Positions 26,471-35,174 are shown, numbered from the stretch's first letter. The stretch is 64,000 nt of DNA from Chitinophaga pinensis (GCA_945870425.1 CAMBSD010000008.1:1-64000); one strand, 5' to 3'. The notes: generated by a model from the sequence alone, not told the origin. Numbers and translations are program-made.

Positions 26471-26785
26471 TTATAATTTGTTCTGTAAACTGCTCCAACC
26501 ACCACCATTGTATACTTGGGTATAACCATTTGATTTTAAAATGCCTTTTGCAGAAGCACTTCTCATACCTGAAGCACAACAGGTGATAATGGGTTTATTC
26601 TTATCTTTAAGCTTACTTAAATTGTTGCTAAGCGTATCAACTGAAATATTGATTGAACCTTTGATATGGCCACCTGCATATTCGCCTTTGCTTCTTACAT
26701 CTAATACAATGGCACCTTCTTTAACCAATTGGGCATAATCCACTTTGGGCCCCATTCCTAATAATTCTTTTAATGCTGCTATCAT
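26471..26785 (-). CDS. Single-domain rhodanese
   Basis: Sulfurtransferase of 104 residues without signal peptide. It shows AIVLDVRSKGEYAGGHIKGSINI and the active loop CCASGMRSASAKG with the persulfide-forming cysteine, closing with YNGGGW. The intact frame and close packing in the operon (three bases to the next gene) argue for a working protein, in contrast to the frameshifted neighbour upstream. Confidence 0.9.
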   Translation of the reverse strand: MIAALKELLGMGPKVDYAQLVKEGAIVLDVRSKGEYAGGHIKGSINISVDTLSNNLSKLKDKNKPIITCCASGMRSASAKGILKSNGYTQVYNGGGWSSLQNKL

Positions 26786-26793
26786 GTTTTATT

Positions 26794-27049
26794 TTAGTTG
26801 CTTAATGATTGATAATAATTTACGTCAAACCAAGAACCACCATTTAAGCATTCAATTCCTTGGTGACTTAAGTAGTTTGTTGCTTGTGTGCTTCTACCAC
26901 CCGATGCGCAGCATAATACCAATGGCTGTTCAAAGCTTTTCAACTCATCCAATCTATTTGGTATTTCTTGCAAAGGTATGTTAATTGATCCATTTACATT
27001 ACCACCCATGTATTCTCTAGGAGTGCGCACCAATGATTATGTATTTCAT
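26794..27049 (-). pseudogene. Rhodanese with a 2-base deletion near its start
   Basis: From the ATG at 27049 the frame reads MKYIIIGAHS and stops. The frame beginning VRTPREYMGGNVNGSINIPL, with an intact catalytic loop LCCASGGRST and the end GIECLNGGSW, is open from 27033 to 26794. Comparing with the family (IIDVRTP) shows that two bases (AT of GAT) are missing after ATT at about 27031-27034. It is the first gene of the operon. Either the gene is broken, or this is an assembly error, or translation starts at TTG 27033, which would lack the first beta strand. Confidence 0.75.
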
Positions 27050-27067
27050 TCTTCTCTAATTATGATG

Positions 27068-27075
27068 CAAAACTA
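27068..27075 (-). promoter_or_regulatory. -7 box of the rhodanese-thioredoxin operon
   Basis: TAGTTTTG on the minus strand matches TAnnTTTG and lies 19 bases before the first ATG (27049). No exact TTG is present at the -33 position, consistent with an activator-dependent promoter. Confidence 0.5.
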
Positions 27076-27096
27076 AAACTGGAAGAAATAGAAAAC

Positions 27097-27132
27097 GGTA
27101 ACAAATGTCACATATTGGCGATAGCTCCAATA
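27097..27132. promoter_or_regulatory. Two palindromic operator candidates before the sulfur operon
   Basis: GGTAACAAATGTCACA (27097-27112) is a two-fold symmetric Crp-like site. TATTGG and CCAATA (27113-27118 and 27127-27132) form a second inverted repeat around an eight-base spacer. Both lie just upstream of the -7 box at 27068-27075, and the next gene upstream is a Crp/Fnr regulator. Binding is inference. Confidence 0.4.
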
Positions 27133-27201
27133 AATCATTTTATGGATAGTCAAGATAAAACATTCCTCACTAAACCCTTTTCCCTATACCCTATTGTCTA
27201 A

Positions 27202-27822
27202 TTAGTGTAGTATGATTTTATTTCTACCCAGTGTTACCAAGCCTTCTTGTTCCATTTGTTTAAGTAGTCTAGAAACGACAACACGGGCTGTACCAAGCTC
27301 ATTGGCTATATGTTCGTGAGTAATAACAAGGGTATTGTTATCGTTGATTTGGCATTTCTTCTTGATAAAATCGAGCAGGCGTTCATCTAATTTTTTAAAG
27401 GCGATGGCATTCACTACATCAAGTAGTTCTTCAAATCTTTTGTGGTATAACCTAAAAATATAATCAAGCCATTCAGGGTAATCTTTAATAAGTAAGTTCA
27501 CCTTGTCAATAGGCACAAAAAGGATTTCAGTAGGCTCTTCAGCAATGGCTTTTACCTTGCTGGTATCATGGTGCATACCCCCTAAAAAGGACATAATACA
27601 GCTTTCGCCTGCTTTGATATAATACAATAGAATTTCTCTGTCGTCATCATCGGTACGCATCACTCTGATGCTACCGCTCATCACTATGGGAATTGCCTTG
27701 ATATAGGCATTTTCATTCAGTATCACATCTCCTTCAGCAAAGGTTTTAGTAAAGCCATAATCTATAAGCTTTTCGTTTATCTCAGGGGTATACTTAAACT
27801 CTAATATCTTATCCAATTCCAT
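27202..27822 (-). CDS. Crp/Fnr family transcriptional regulator
   Basis: Regulator of 206 residues. It has the cyclic-nucleotide-type beta roll (about 25-115, FAEGDVILNENAYIKAIPIVMSGSIRVMR), a dimerisation helix, and a C-terminal winged helix whose recognition helix is ELGTARVVVSRLLKQMEQEGLV. The Fnr iron-sulfur cysteine cluster is missing. A single cysteine sits at AGESCIMSF in the effector pocket region, a feature of many Bacteroidota Crp/Fnr genes near rhodaneses. It lies 153 bases upstream of the rhodanese-thioredoxin operon on the same strand and is the obvious candidate to control it. Confidence 0.88.
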   Translation of the reverse strand: MELDKILEFKYTPEINEKLIDYGFTKTFAEGDVILNENAYIKAIPIVMSGSIRVMRTDDDDREILLYYIKAGESCIMSFLGGMHHDTSKVKAIAEEPTEILFVPIDKVNLLIKDYPEWLDYIFRLYHKRFEELLDVVNAIAFKKLDERLLDFIKKKCQINDNNTLVITHEHIANELGTARVVVSRLLKQMEQEGLVTLGRNKIILH

Positions 27823-27876
27823 AAGGCGAATATAAAGGTAATGCTAAAGTAGTAGTAATAAATCTGCGTCTGGCAA

Positions 27877-29073
27877 TTAGCATTTTTCAAATACCAATGC
27901 CACACCCTGACCCACACCAATACACATCGTAGCAAGACCATAGCGAACATTGCGTTTTTGCATTTCGTGTATCAAGGTAGTTGAAATCCTTGCACCACTG
28001 CCTCCTAGCGGATGACCAATGGCTATAGCGCCTCCATTTACATTTATAATGCTTGGGTCTATGGCTAAGTCGCGCATACAAGCAATACTTTGACTGGCAA
28101 AAGCTTCATTCAATTCAACCAAACCTAAATCGCTGGCTTTTAAACCTGCGCGTTTAAGGGCTTTCTGTGAGGCTGGCACAGGACCAATACCCATGATAGC
28201 GGGGTCAACACCTGCTACACCTCTACTTACCACACGGGCTAGTGGTGTTAAGTTATATTTTTTCAAAGCATCTTCACTTACCAACATCAGTGCAGCTGCA
28301 CCATCATTGATACCGCTTGAATTTCCTGCTGTTACGGAACCCTCTTTTTTGAAAGCGGGTTTTAGTTTAGATAAGTCTTCCATGCTCGACATGCGAGGAT
28401 GCTCGTCTTTATTGAAAATAATAGGATCCCCTTTCTTTTGAGGAATATGAACAGGTACTATTTCGTTTGAGAATTTTCCAGCAGCATGAGCCGCTTGGTA
28501 TTTTTCTTGCGATTGAAAAGCAAATGTATCTTGCTCTTCACGGCTAATGTTCCACCTTTCAGCAACGTTTTCAGCTGTTTCTCCCATGGCATAAGGGTGA
28601 TACATAGCTGCCAATTTTTTATTTGTAAAACGCCATCCAATGGTGGTATCATAAATTTCAGGTGTGCGGCTATAAGCTGTTTCGGCTTTTGCCATTACAA
28701 AAGGGGCTCGGGTCATGCTCTCAGTTCCTCCCGATATGTATATCTCTCCATCACCACATTGAATGGCTCTGCTTGCATCCACAATGCTTTGTAGGCCAGA
28801 GGCACACAAGCGGTTTACGGTATTTCCACCAACAGAAATAGGCAAACCTGCAAGCAATGCCGACATACGTGCTACGTTTCTATTGTCTTCGCCTGCTTGG
28901 TTAGCGGCACCAAAAATCACATCTTCAATTTCGTTTACATCCAAATTAGGATTTCTATCTATCAATGCTTTAATGACGATGGCACCCAAATCATCAGGAC
29001 GAACAGAACTGAGGGTTCCTGAGAATTTACCAACTGCCGTGCGCACCGCGTCAACTATATATACTTGCTTCAT
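27877..29073 (-). CDS. Acetyl-CoA acyltransferase (thiolase, PcaF/PaaJ-like)
   Basis: Thiolase of 398 residues catalysing CoA-dependent cleavage or formation of 3-oxoacyl-CoA. The nucleophile is Cys90 in NRLCASGLQS. The catalytic His is in GHPLGGSGAR and the second cysteine is in TMCIGVGQG. The string GAANQAGEDNRNVARMS resembles 3-oxoadipyl-CoA thiolases (PcaF/PaaJ) and related degradative thiolases more than biosynthetic AtoB, but substrate cannot be fixed from sequence by eye. No beta-oxidation genes lie nearby. It is 54 bases upstream of the Crp/Fnr gene on the same strand. Confidence 0.88.
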   Translation of the reverse strand: MKQVYIVDAVRTAVGKFSGTLSSVRPDDLGAIVIKALIDRNPNLDVNEIEDVIFGAANQAGEDNRNVARMSALLAGLPISVGGNTVNRLCASGLQSIVDASRAIQCGDGEIYISGGTESMTRAPFVMAKAETAYSRTPEIYDTTIGWRFTNKKLAAMYHPYAMGETAENVAERWNISREEQDTFAFQSQEKYQAAHAAGKFSNEIVPVHIPQKKGDPIIFNKDEHPRMSSMEDLSKLKPAFKKEGSVTAGNSSGINDGAAALMLVSEDALKKYNLTPLARVVSRGVAGVDPAIMGIGPVPASQKALKRAGLKASDLGLVELNEAFASQSIACMRDLAIDPSIINVNGGAIAIGHPLGGSGARISTTLIHEMQKRNVRYGLATMCIGVGQGVALVFEKC

Positions 29074-29422
29074 GATTGTTATAATTTGCTCGGCAAATGT
29101 GGGGTTTTTAAATCAAATATTGAAAAGAAATGTGGGTGGATAGTATAACCACATAGGCACATAGGAAATGCCATACAAATGATATGGAGAATTATTTGCT
29201 TGCGGCTAATATTATGATTGGTGTGGCTGCGCTATACACCTAACATAGGCAAAACCCCAAGGTTTGAGTATATGTAATTCACTTTGCGTTTGAAAAAGAT
29301 TAGAATGTTCTCACAAATACAATAAAATACGCTTTTAAGGTATAAATAAAATCATCATCATCATGTTTGATTCTATCCCAAATCCTAATTACACAAATCT
29401 CAGTAAAACCTTATAATACATA
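29074..29422. other. Intergenic region without recognised genes
   Basis: This 349-base gap separates the thiolase start from the end of the giant secreted protein gene, both on the minus strand. It includes a short tandem CACATAGG repeat near 29151-29166. It should also hold the promoter of the thiolase gene. I see no strong hairpin and no RNA gene. Confidence 0.4.
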
Positions 29423-32400
29423 CTAGGGTCTTATAGCAACAATACCATTGTTCGAATTGATATCCAAAATCGGATAGTCGTTAAAATCAACTGAAGCATC
29501 CCCGTTCAAATCTGTTGGCAAATAACCTATATCACCATTGTTGCTTCCAATATCTAATGGAGGATAATCATTGAAATCAACAGACCCATCTTGGTTTATA
29601 TCACCATTAAATATTAGAAATACCCCAGCACCATTGTTTTTTAGATTATCTCCTAACGCTTTGTTTTGTGCATTCGTAAAATTGTAAACAATAGCATTAT
29701 CTAACATCACTGGATTAGCCGACCAAGTCTCAATGCTTCCTCTATGGGTTACACCAATTGATAAACGGGTATTCGCAATATAATAAGGTATTATAATTTC
29801 GCAAAAGCCAGCTGTGTCAATGATTTTTTTTGATGAATAAATAGCACTTTGTGAACTGCTATCATAAAAAAGTATATGTATACTGTCGCATAGATTTAAT
29901 GGACTTATTCCATCTACATTGTTTAATACACTTCTCAGTTTTCCATTTTCATAGTAGTCTTCAAAGTATATTTTCATTCGAACTTTCACATCTACATATA
30001 CCGTAACACTGTCCATGCATGAATTGATTCCATTGCTTACAGTGCAATAATAATTGGTGGTTTTTGTTGGACTAACAATATTGTTTTTTGTATTTGTGCC
30101 ATTGCTCCAAACAAAAGTTAATGGGCTTGATAGAACTCCGGTAGGAGAGGGGTTTATGCTGATGATACTTCCTGCCACAATATTGGTATCAGGGTTATTA
30201 ATGCCCACATTTATCATGCTCAGCAAAACACTATCTGTAGCAGAACATTTGCCATTACTAACCGTAACTTTATACCAACCCGATTGAATAGGATTAATTA
30301 TTTGCGAGGCAGAGCCGGTGTTCCATAGATAACTGCTGTATCCATTACCTGCATTTAATTGATAAGAGCTTCCACATACCCGCAATGTATCAGCAAAAGC
30401 ATTATAGGGCAATGGGCTAATAGTTAAGTTAAGTGTTACGATGCTATCGCAACCCCATTTAGCAGCACCAAAAAGGGTTTTGTTATAGGAACCACTGCTG
30501 CTATAAGTTAAGCCATTCCATGTATAAGCTGAGCATGAAGTAACATTGATACTTGATGCGCCTTGAGGGCAAACCGCAGTTACTTGCACATTATCTAAAG
30601 ATATTTTAGGTCTTGATCCCGTAGTTCCACCCACTCCATTGTAGCAATAAAACCTTAACCTACATGTGGATACATTATGAAAAGAGTTTGGTAGTTTTAC
30701 TCTGATATTGGCGCTTCCGGCTACATTGTTTGTGGCAGTATAAGGCAAATTATTTCCGGTTAATTCCGTAAAATTAATTCCATCTATAGATGCAAATACT
30801 TTTAGCACTTCGGCTCTGTTTCCAGTGCTGTTGATCACTGTAGCTACATCAAAAAATAAACTGTCTGCATTTCTATTGGTATAATCAAGTAATAAATCTA
30901 TGGCACAGGCAGTGGTATTGTTTGTACTATTAGTGCTAAGCAAAACAATAGTTCCTGCTACATTTCCACTCAAACTTCCTCTTTGCACCCCCGAGGCCGA
31001 TGAAGAGGTTTGAAAGCTGCTTGTGGCCGTTGTAATTGCTGTTGCATTAGGAATGGTTCCTGCTCCTGTTGCCACGCCTGTCCATCTTCCTGCTCCAAGT
31101 CCAGCTGCAAATCCATTGGTCCAATTAGCAATGTCTGTAAAGTTTTCAGTATAGCTTAGGTTACTTCTGTATCGCATCTTTACCGGCCCTGTCTCACTAA
31201 TAGTAATAAGGCTTCCTGCGTTTGCAGGGTTGTTACCAGTTACACTTGTAGTACCACTAAAAGTAAAACTACTAAAGGGTACAGTTGCCATGCCAAGTGT
31301 ATTGCTTGGTGTGGCGGCAATGGCAATATCTGCAGTTAATAAAATATACCATGTACCAATACTTAAGGATTGAGATAATCCCGAAACCGAAACGGTTCCT
31401 CCTGAGCTAACTACGGCTTGTGAACTGCCCAATTGCGTTGCCCCCGACAAAGTATTGGCATTGTTTATCCAAAATTTAAAACCATTGCTTTGTATATCCG
31501 CTGGTGTATAGCTTCCCGCTGTTGTTAAACTTATACTTGTAAGTGTGGCAATTTCTAATGAATCTACTAATTGAATACTCCCTATTATTGTATTGGGATT
31601 ATTGGTTGAAACAATTGTATTTCCTATGCTTGCAGTGGATATACCCACCGTAGGTGATTGAATGGCATAGTTCTTACAAAGGGTGTCATTTGTGGGTATG
31701 GTATCACCTGATGTTTTTACCCAAGTACACAGTTTATAACTACCCAAACCATTTATATTTAATGGGCTTGCAAAGGTGTATGTATAGAGTGAGGTTGTAT
31801 CTATATTCAAACCAGTAAGCGAAACACTTACAGCGGCATTGTTATTCAATCTATAAGAAAACGTGGCTGTATCTATTTTACGTGTGCCTGTGTTTTTGAT
31901 ACGAATCGCAACTGTATCAAGACCATTAACTAAGGTTTGTGGTTTTACAATTGCATCTAATTTTAGGTCTTTGTATTTTGCTGCAGTTATTGTTGGAGTT
32001 ACACTGTCTTTTATAGCAAGCCATATAGTAGCATTCATAATTAATTTTTGGTGATTGCCTCCGGCATCACCTAGCCAACCATCATATAACACATCGCCAT
32101 TATCGCCACTTCCATCATCACATGGAGAGCTATCTCCAATGGCTGCTATTTTTCCTCTGCCATAGCGCGCATATGCAACCATCACATTGTTATTACCAAA
32201 TGAAGAACCTGTATTATAAATTACACCCTTCACCGTTGTATTCACACTTGGGTTGATGGTCATGGTGGTACCATTGCTATATTTTACTTGCGTTACATTT
32301 CCCATAGGTCCATTTAATATGGAATCATTCGGAAGATTGCGAACATTGCTGCTCGTTACAGAAATATTAGCCAAGTTAAATGTCATACCAAATGGGTTGT

Positions 32401-32959
32401 TTTGAACGGAGTTATTGCCCATCAAATCATTGAGTATCTCGGGTGAATCGTATGAGTCGTTGTTTCTATCTGAAATGGTATGATCGGCAACCATAAAAAG
32501 TCCTCCACCATTTTGAACGAAATTAATGATGGCTGTTTTTTCGACAGCCGTAAACATGATATTAGGTTCACACAAAATAAATACTTTGTAATTGCTTAAG
32601 TCTTGTGGGTTAGATGTATTGCCATAAGTAATGGCGCCATTGTAGGGAAGTGATTCAACGTAGTATCCCTTTTTAACACAATCTATACCCCAAGCGGAAA
32701 GCCCGCCTTTCCAATAGCTTTGAGGGGTGCTAGCTGTTATTCCTGATTGTGCAGGCGTGGGTATGCGTTGGGCATTGCCTTCGCTGCCTCCAAGGCTCGC
32801 ACCCGGATTCCACCTTAGGTTATTCAAATCTTCATCAATCACCCAATCAGCATTACCGGCTGTTTCAGCTTTGGTAGCATCAAACAAAATTTTTATGCTT
32901 TGTGCTGGCAAATACCATGAACAAAAACATAAAACAAACAAAAACACGCACTTCTTCAT
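29423..32959 (-). CDS. Very large secreted multidomain protein with dockerin-like tail
   Basis: Protein of 1178 residues with a signal peptide (CVFLFVLCFCSWYLPA-Q). Residues about 20-310 form a domain with an amidotransferase/ThuA-like feel (VFILCEPNIMFTAVEKTAIINFVQNGGGLFMVADHT). Repeated beta-sandwich and discoidin-type segments follow. The last 60 residues contain two EF-hand-like repeats (DINQDGSVDFNDYP and DLNGDASVDFNDYP), ending VAIRP. This dockerin-like tail is found on many Bacteroidota surface proteins. It does not look like a standard T9SS type A domain. Exported, probably surface-attached or released; the function is unknown. Confidence 0.7.
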   Translation of the reverse strand: MKKCVFLFVLCFCSWYLPAQSIKILFDATKAETAGNADWVIDEDLNNLRWNPGASLGGSEGNAQRIPTPAQSGITASTPQSYWKGGLSAWGIDCVKKGYYVESLPYNGAITYGNTSNPQDLSNYKVFILCEPNIMFTAVEKTAIINFVQNGGGLFMVADHTISDRNNDSYDSPEILNDLMGNNSVQNNPFGMTFNLANISVTSSNVRNLPNDSILNGPMGNVTQVKYSNGTTMTINPSVNTTVKGVIYNTGSSFGNNNVMVAYARYGRGKIAAIGDSSPCDDGSGDNGDVLYDGWLGDAGGNHQKLIMNATIWLAIKDSVTPTITAAKYKDLKLDAIVKPQTLVNGLDTVAIRIKNTGTRKIDTATFSYRLNNNAAVSVSLTGLNIDTTSLYTYTFASPLNINGLGSYKLCTWVKTSGDTIPTNDTLCKNYAIQSPTVGISTASIGNTIVSTNNPNTIIGSIQLVDSLEIATLTSISLTTAGSYTPADIQSNGFKFWINNANTLSGATQLGSSQAVVSSGGTVSVSGLSQSLSIGTWYILLTADIAIAATPSNTLGMATVPFSSFTFSGTTSVTGNNPANAGSLITISETGPVKMRYRSNLSYTENFTDIANWTNGFAAGLGAGRWTGVATGAGTIPNATAITTATSSFQTSSSASGVQRGSLSGNVAGTIVLLSTNSTNNTTACAIDLLLDYTNRNADSLFFDVATVINSTGNRAEVLKVFASIDGINFTELTGNNLPYTATNNVAGSANIRVKLPNSFHNVSTCRLRFYCYNGVGGTTGSRPKISLDNVQVTAVCPQGASSINVTSCSAYTWNGLTYSSSGSYNKTLFGAAKWGCDSIVTLNLTISPLPYNAFADTLRVCGSSYQLNAGNGYSSYLWNTGSASQIINPIQSGWYKVTVSNGKCSATDSVLLSMINVGINNPDTNIVAGSIISINPSPTGVLSSPLTFVWSNGTNTKNNIVSPTKTTNYYCTVSNGINSCMDSVTVYVDVKVRMKIYFEDYYENGKLRSVLNNVDGISPLNLCDSIHILFYDSSSQSAIYSSKKIIDTAGFCEIIIPYYIANTRLSIGVTHRGSIETWSANPVMLDNAIVYNFTNAQNKALGDNLKNNGAGVFLIFNGDINQDGSVDFNDYPPLDIGSNNGDIGYLPTDLNGDASVDFNDYPILDINSNNGIVAIRP

Positions 32960-33416
32960 TAGCTATCAAAAATACAAATATTTGGTTAATTCTTAACGCC
33001 CCTTCTGCTGATTTAGCAAGAGGCTATTCAGAGAAAGGCGAAAGACGGATATTGAAAGTACTGTACCTATTTTTTTATTTACTAATTGATTGGTGAGAAT
33101 TCTCTTGTTCTATTTATTGTAACATTATTTATTACTATAGAATTGATATGGTATCACCGTTCACTGCGTTACTTCCTGTAACCTCATAAATAAAATTTGG
33201 ATTCCATCTGACTTTAACAAAATATTTATTTTATTTTTTGAGAGCGTTTTTGCTAATGGGCTTATAAAGTTTTGAATCTATAATTTATTGGTGATTTGTC
33301 AATATGAACTTCCATATTTGAATATGTTGTCTGCAATTTATACTCCTTGGATGAGTATGGGGCTGTTATATTTTTAGCCAATTCCAACATTTTTTCATAT
33401 TATCGTGGGTTAAGAA
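32960..33416. other. Intergenic region between divergent genes
   Basis: This 457-base AT-rich gap separates the giant secreted protein gene (minus) and cdaA (plus) and should contain both promoters. I see no RNA gene, no long inverted repeat and no conserved ORF. The cdaA leader shows no motif that would mark a known c-di-AMP riboswitch. Confidence 0.4.
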
Positions 33417-34220
33417 ATGGAAATTTTAAGTTATAAATTTACGCTTATCAACTTGATAGATGTGCTGTTGGTGCTGGTGCTATCATGGCAACTTTTTAAG
33501 CGCCTAAAAGGCAGTTTAGCCTTTAACATCCTCATAGGGCTTATTACCATTTATATATTTTGGTTGTTGGTAAAATACTTCGAAATGCCTTTGCTTGAAA
33601 AGATTTTGGGGCAATTTACTCAAGTAGGTATTATCGCAGTTCTAATCGTTTTTCAACAAGAAATTCGGAAATTCTTACTCATTATAGGTCGTACTTCATT
33701 TTTGGCAGAGAATAAAAACTGGTGGAATATTTTTCCTTGGAAATGGAAGATTGAAGAAAGTTTTTCAAACAACTACGAAGACATAGTGGATGCTTGCATA
33801 GCCTTGGCTGAAACGAATTCGGGGGCCATCATCGTATTACCAAAAACGAGCGAGATGCGAATGATTGCTGCCACAGGTGAGATTATTGAAGGTGAAGTAA
33901 CAAAGCGCTTGCTCTTAGCTATTTTTAACAAAACCAGTCCTTTGCATGATGGTGCTGTCATTATTAGCAAAGGTAAAATTAAAGCTGCCAATTGTGTTCT
34001 TCCGGTAAGCGATAACCCTGACTTGCTTAATAAATATGGCCTTAGGCATTTATCGGCTATTGGTATTACCGAACAAACAGATGCGGTGGTTCTTGTAGTG
34101 AGTGAGGAGCGCGGTACCGTTTCATTTGTTAAAGAAGGAAAGATTACGGAAAACCTAAGAACAGACCACTTGGTAGAGTTGCTTAATGCAGAATTTGCCA
34201 AAGAAATGTTGAACATATAA
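33417..34220 (+). CDS. cdaA: Diadenylate cyclase CdaA
   Basis: Membrane diadenylate cyclase of 267 residues making c-di-AMP from two ATP. Three hydrophobic helices (about 10-90) precede the DAC domain. The DGA metal/ATP motif is intact (PLHDGAVII, 178-180). The second signature, normally RHR, reads RHL here (GLRHLSAIGI, 210-212). The rest (EQTDAVVLVVSEERGTVSF) is standard. No ybbR-type gene (cdaR) follows, as usual in Bacteroidota. c-di-AMP normally controls potassium and turgor, and an antiporter with a UspA partner occurs at 56.8 kb, though no direct link is visible. Confidence 0.9.
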   Translation: MEILSYKFTLINLIDVLLVLVLSWQLFKRLKGSLAFNILIGLITIYIFWLLVKYFEMPLLEKILGQFTQVGIIAVLIVFQQEIRKFLLIIGRTSFLAENKNWWNIFPWKWKIEESFSNNYEDIVDACIALAETNSGAIIVLPKTSEMRMIAATGEIIEGEVTKRLLLAIFNKTSPLHDGAVIISKGKIKAANCVLPVSDNPDLLNKYGLRHLSAIGITEQTDAVVLVVSEERGTVSFVKEGKITENLRTDHLVELLNAEFAKEMLNI

Positions 34221-34316
34221 AATTCATGTATTTTCATTGTTTGAATTAAGAGATTAAATTCAAAAAACTTTCCCACAAAATTTTATTAATCAAACAAATT
34301 TTTGAAATTTGCCATC

Positions 34317-34685
34317 ATGGAGATTAAAGGAAAAGCAATTCAAATGTTGCCATTGGTTACAGGACAAGGTAAAAATGGCGAATGGCGCAAGCAAGAGTTT
34401 ATTATTGAAACTGGCGACCAATACCCTAAAAAAATATGTTTAAGTCTTTGGGGTGATAAAATTACCCAAAACCCGTTTTCAATGGGTGAAGAAATAACAG
34501 TGTTTTTTGATGCTGAAAGTCGCGAATATAATGGACGATGGTTTACAGAATTAAAAGCTTGGAAAGTGCAAACTGGACAAGCTGCGGCACCTCCAAGAAC
34601 AGCAAATCCATCACCTGCATCAAACCCAAATTTCGAGCCTGCTACATTTACTGAAGAATCGGCTTCTGATGATTTGCCGTTTTAA
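34317..34685 (+). CDS. DUF3127 protein with SSB-like C-terminal tip
   Basis: Protein of 122 residues, family DUF3127, nearly restricted to Bacteroidota. The core is an OB-like beta barrel (MEIKGKAIQMLP, QEFIIETGDQYPKKICLSLWGD, EEITVFFDAESREYNGRWFTEL). A Pro/Ala linker then leads to an acidic end, SASDDLPF, that looks like the DDDIPF tip by which SSB recruits repair proteins. The ATG at 34317 is preferred over the TTG at 34302: it begins the conserved core and is five bases after the TTTG of a -7-like motif (possible leaderless mRNA). The stop is followed without a gap by folA. Confidence 0.75.
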   Translation: MEIKGKAIQMLPLVTGQGKNGEWRKQEFIIETGDQYPKKICLSLWGDKITQNPFSMGEEITVFFDAESREYNGRWFTELKAWKVQTGQAAAPPRTANPSPASNPNFEPATFTEESASDDLPF

Positions 34686-35174
34686 ATGAAAATATCAAGC
34701 ATAGTGGCGGCAGATGAATCGAATGGAATTGGAAAAAACAACCAATTGCTTTGTCACCTGCCTGCCGATCTAAAATATTTTAAAAACCTTACGACCCATC
34801 ATGCCATATTGATGGGTCGTAAAACTTTTGAAAGTATAGGAAAACCTCTTCCTAATAGAACTAACATTATTATCTCGCGAAGTGAATTGAATATTGAAGG
34901 TACCTATTGTTTCAAGAGTATTGATGAAGGCATTTCTTTTGCCAAATCACAAAACGAATCAGAACTTTTTATCATTGGAGGAGATAGCATCTATAAGCAA
35001 TCCATGGATATACTTGATGCTGTTTATCTCACCCGCATACACCATAGCTTTGATGCTGATGCTTTTTTTCCTGCTTTGCAAGAAGAGTATTGGCAATTAA
35101 ATCAAAACGAGTTTCATGCTGCTGACGAGAAAAATAAATTTGATTTTTCTTTTCAGACATACAATCGAAAATAA
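34686..35174 (+). CDS. folA: Dihydrofolate reductase
   Basis: NADPH-dependent dihydrofolate reductase of 162 residues, regenerating tetrahydrofolate for purine and thymidylate synthesis. It shows ISSIVAADESNGIGKNNQLLCHLPADLKYFK (active-site region), the NADPH-binding MGRKTFESIGKPLPNR, IIGGDSIYKQ and the closing FDFSFQTYNRK. The length is standard. The ATG begins at the base following the DUF3127 stop, so the two are coupled; purH follows 65 bases later with its own -7 box. The acidic Asp of the active site (DLKYF) is present. Confidence 0.95.
   Translation: MKISSIVAADESNGIGKNNQLLCHLPADLKYFKNLTTHHAILMGRKTFESIGKPLPNRTNIIISRSELNIEGTYCFKSIDEGISFAKSQNESELFIIGGDSIYKQSMDILDAVYLTRIHHSFDADAFFPALQEEYWQLNQNEFHAADEKNKFDFSFQTYNRK

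Noticed and set aside
33297-33416. Riboswitch upstream of cdaA
   Set aside because: The leader is AT-rich without stable nested stems or known c-di-AMP (ydaO) motifs.
33773-34276. 167-codon ORF on the minus strand
   Set aside because: It is the antisense of the conserved diadenylate cyclase domain and has low-complexity composition.
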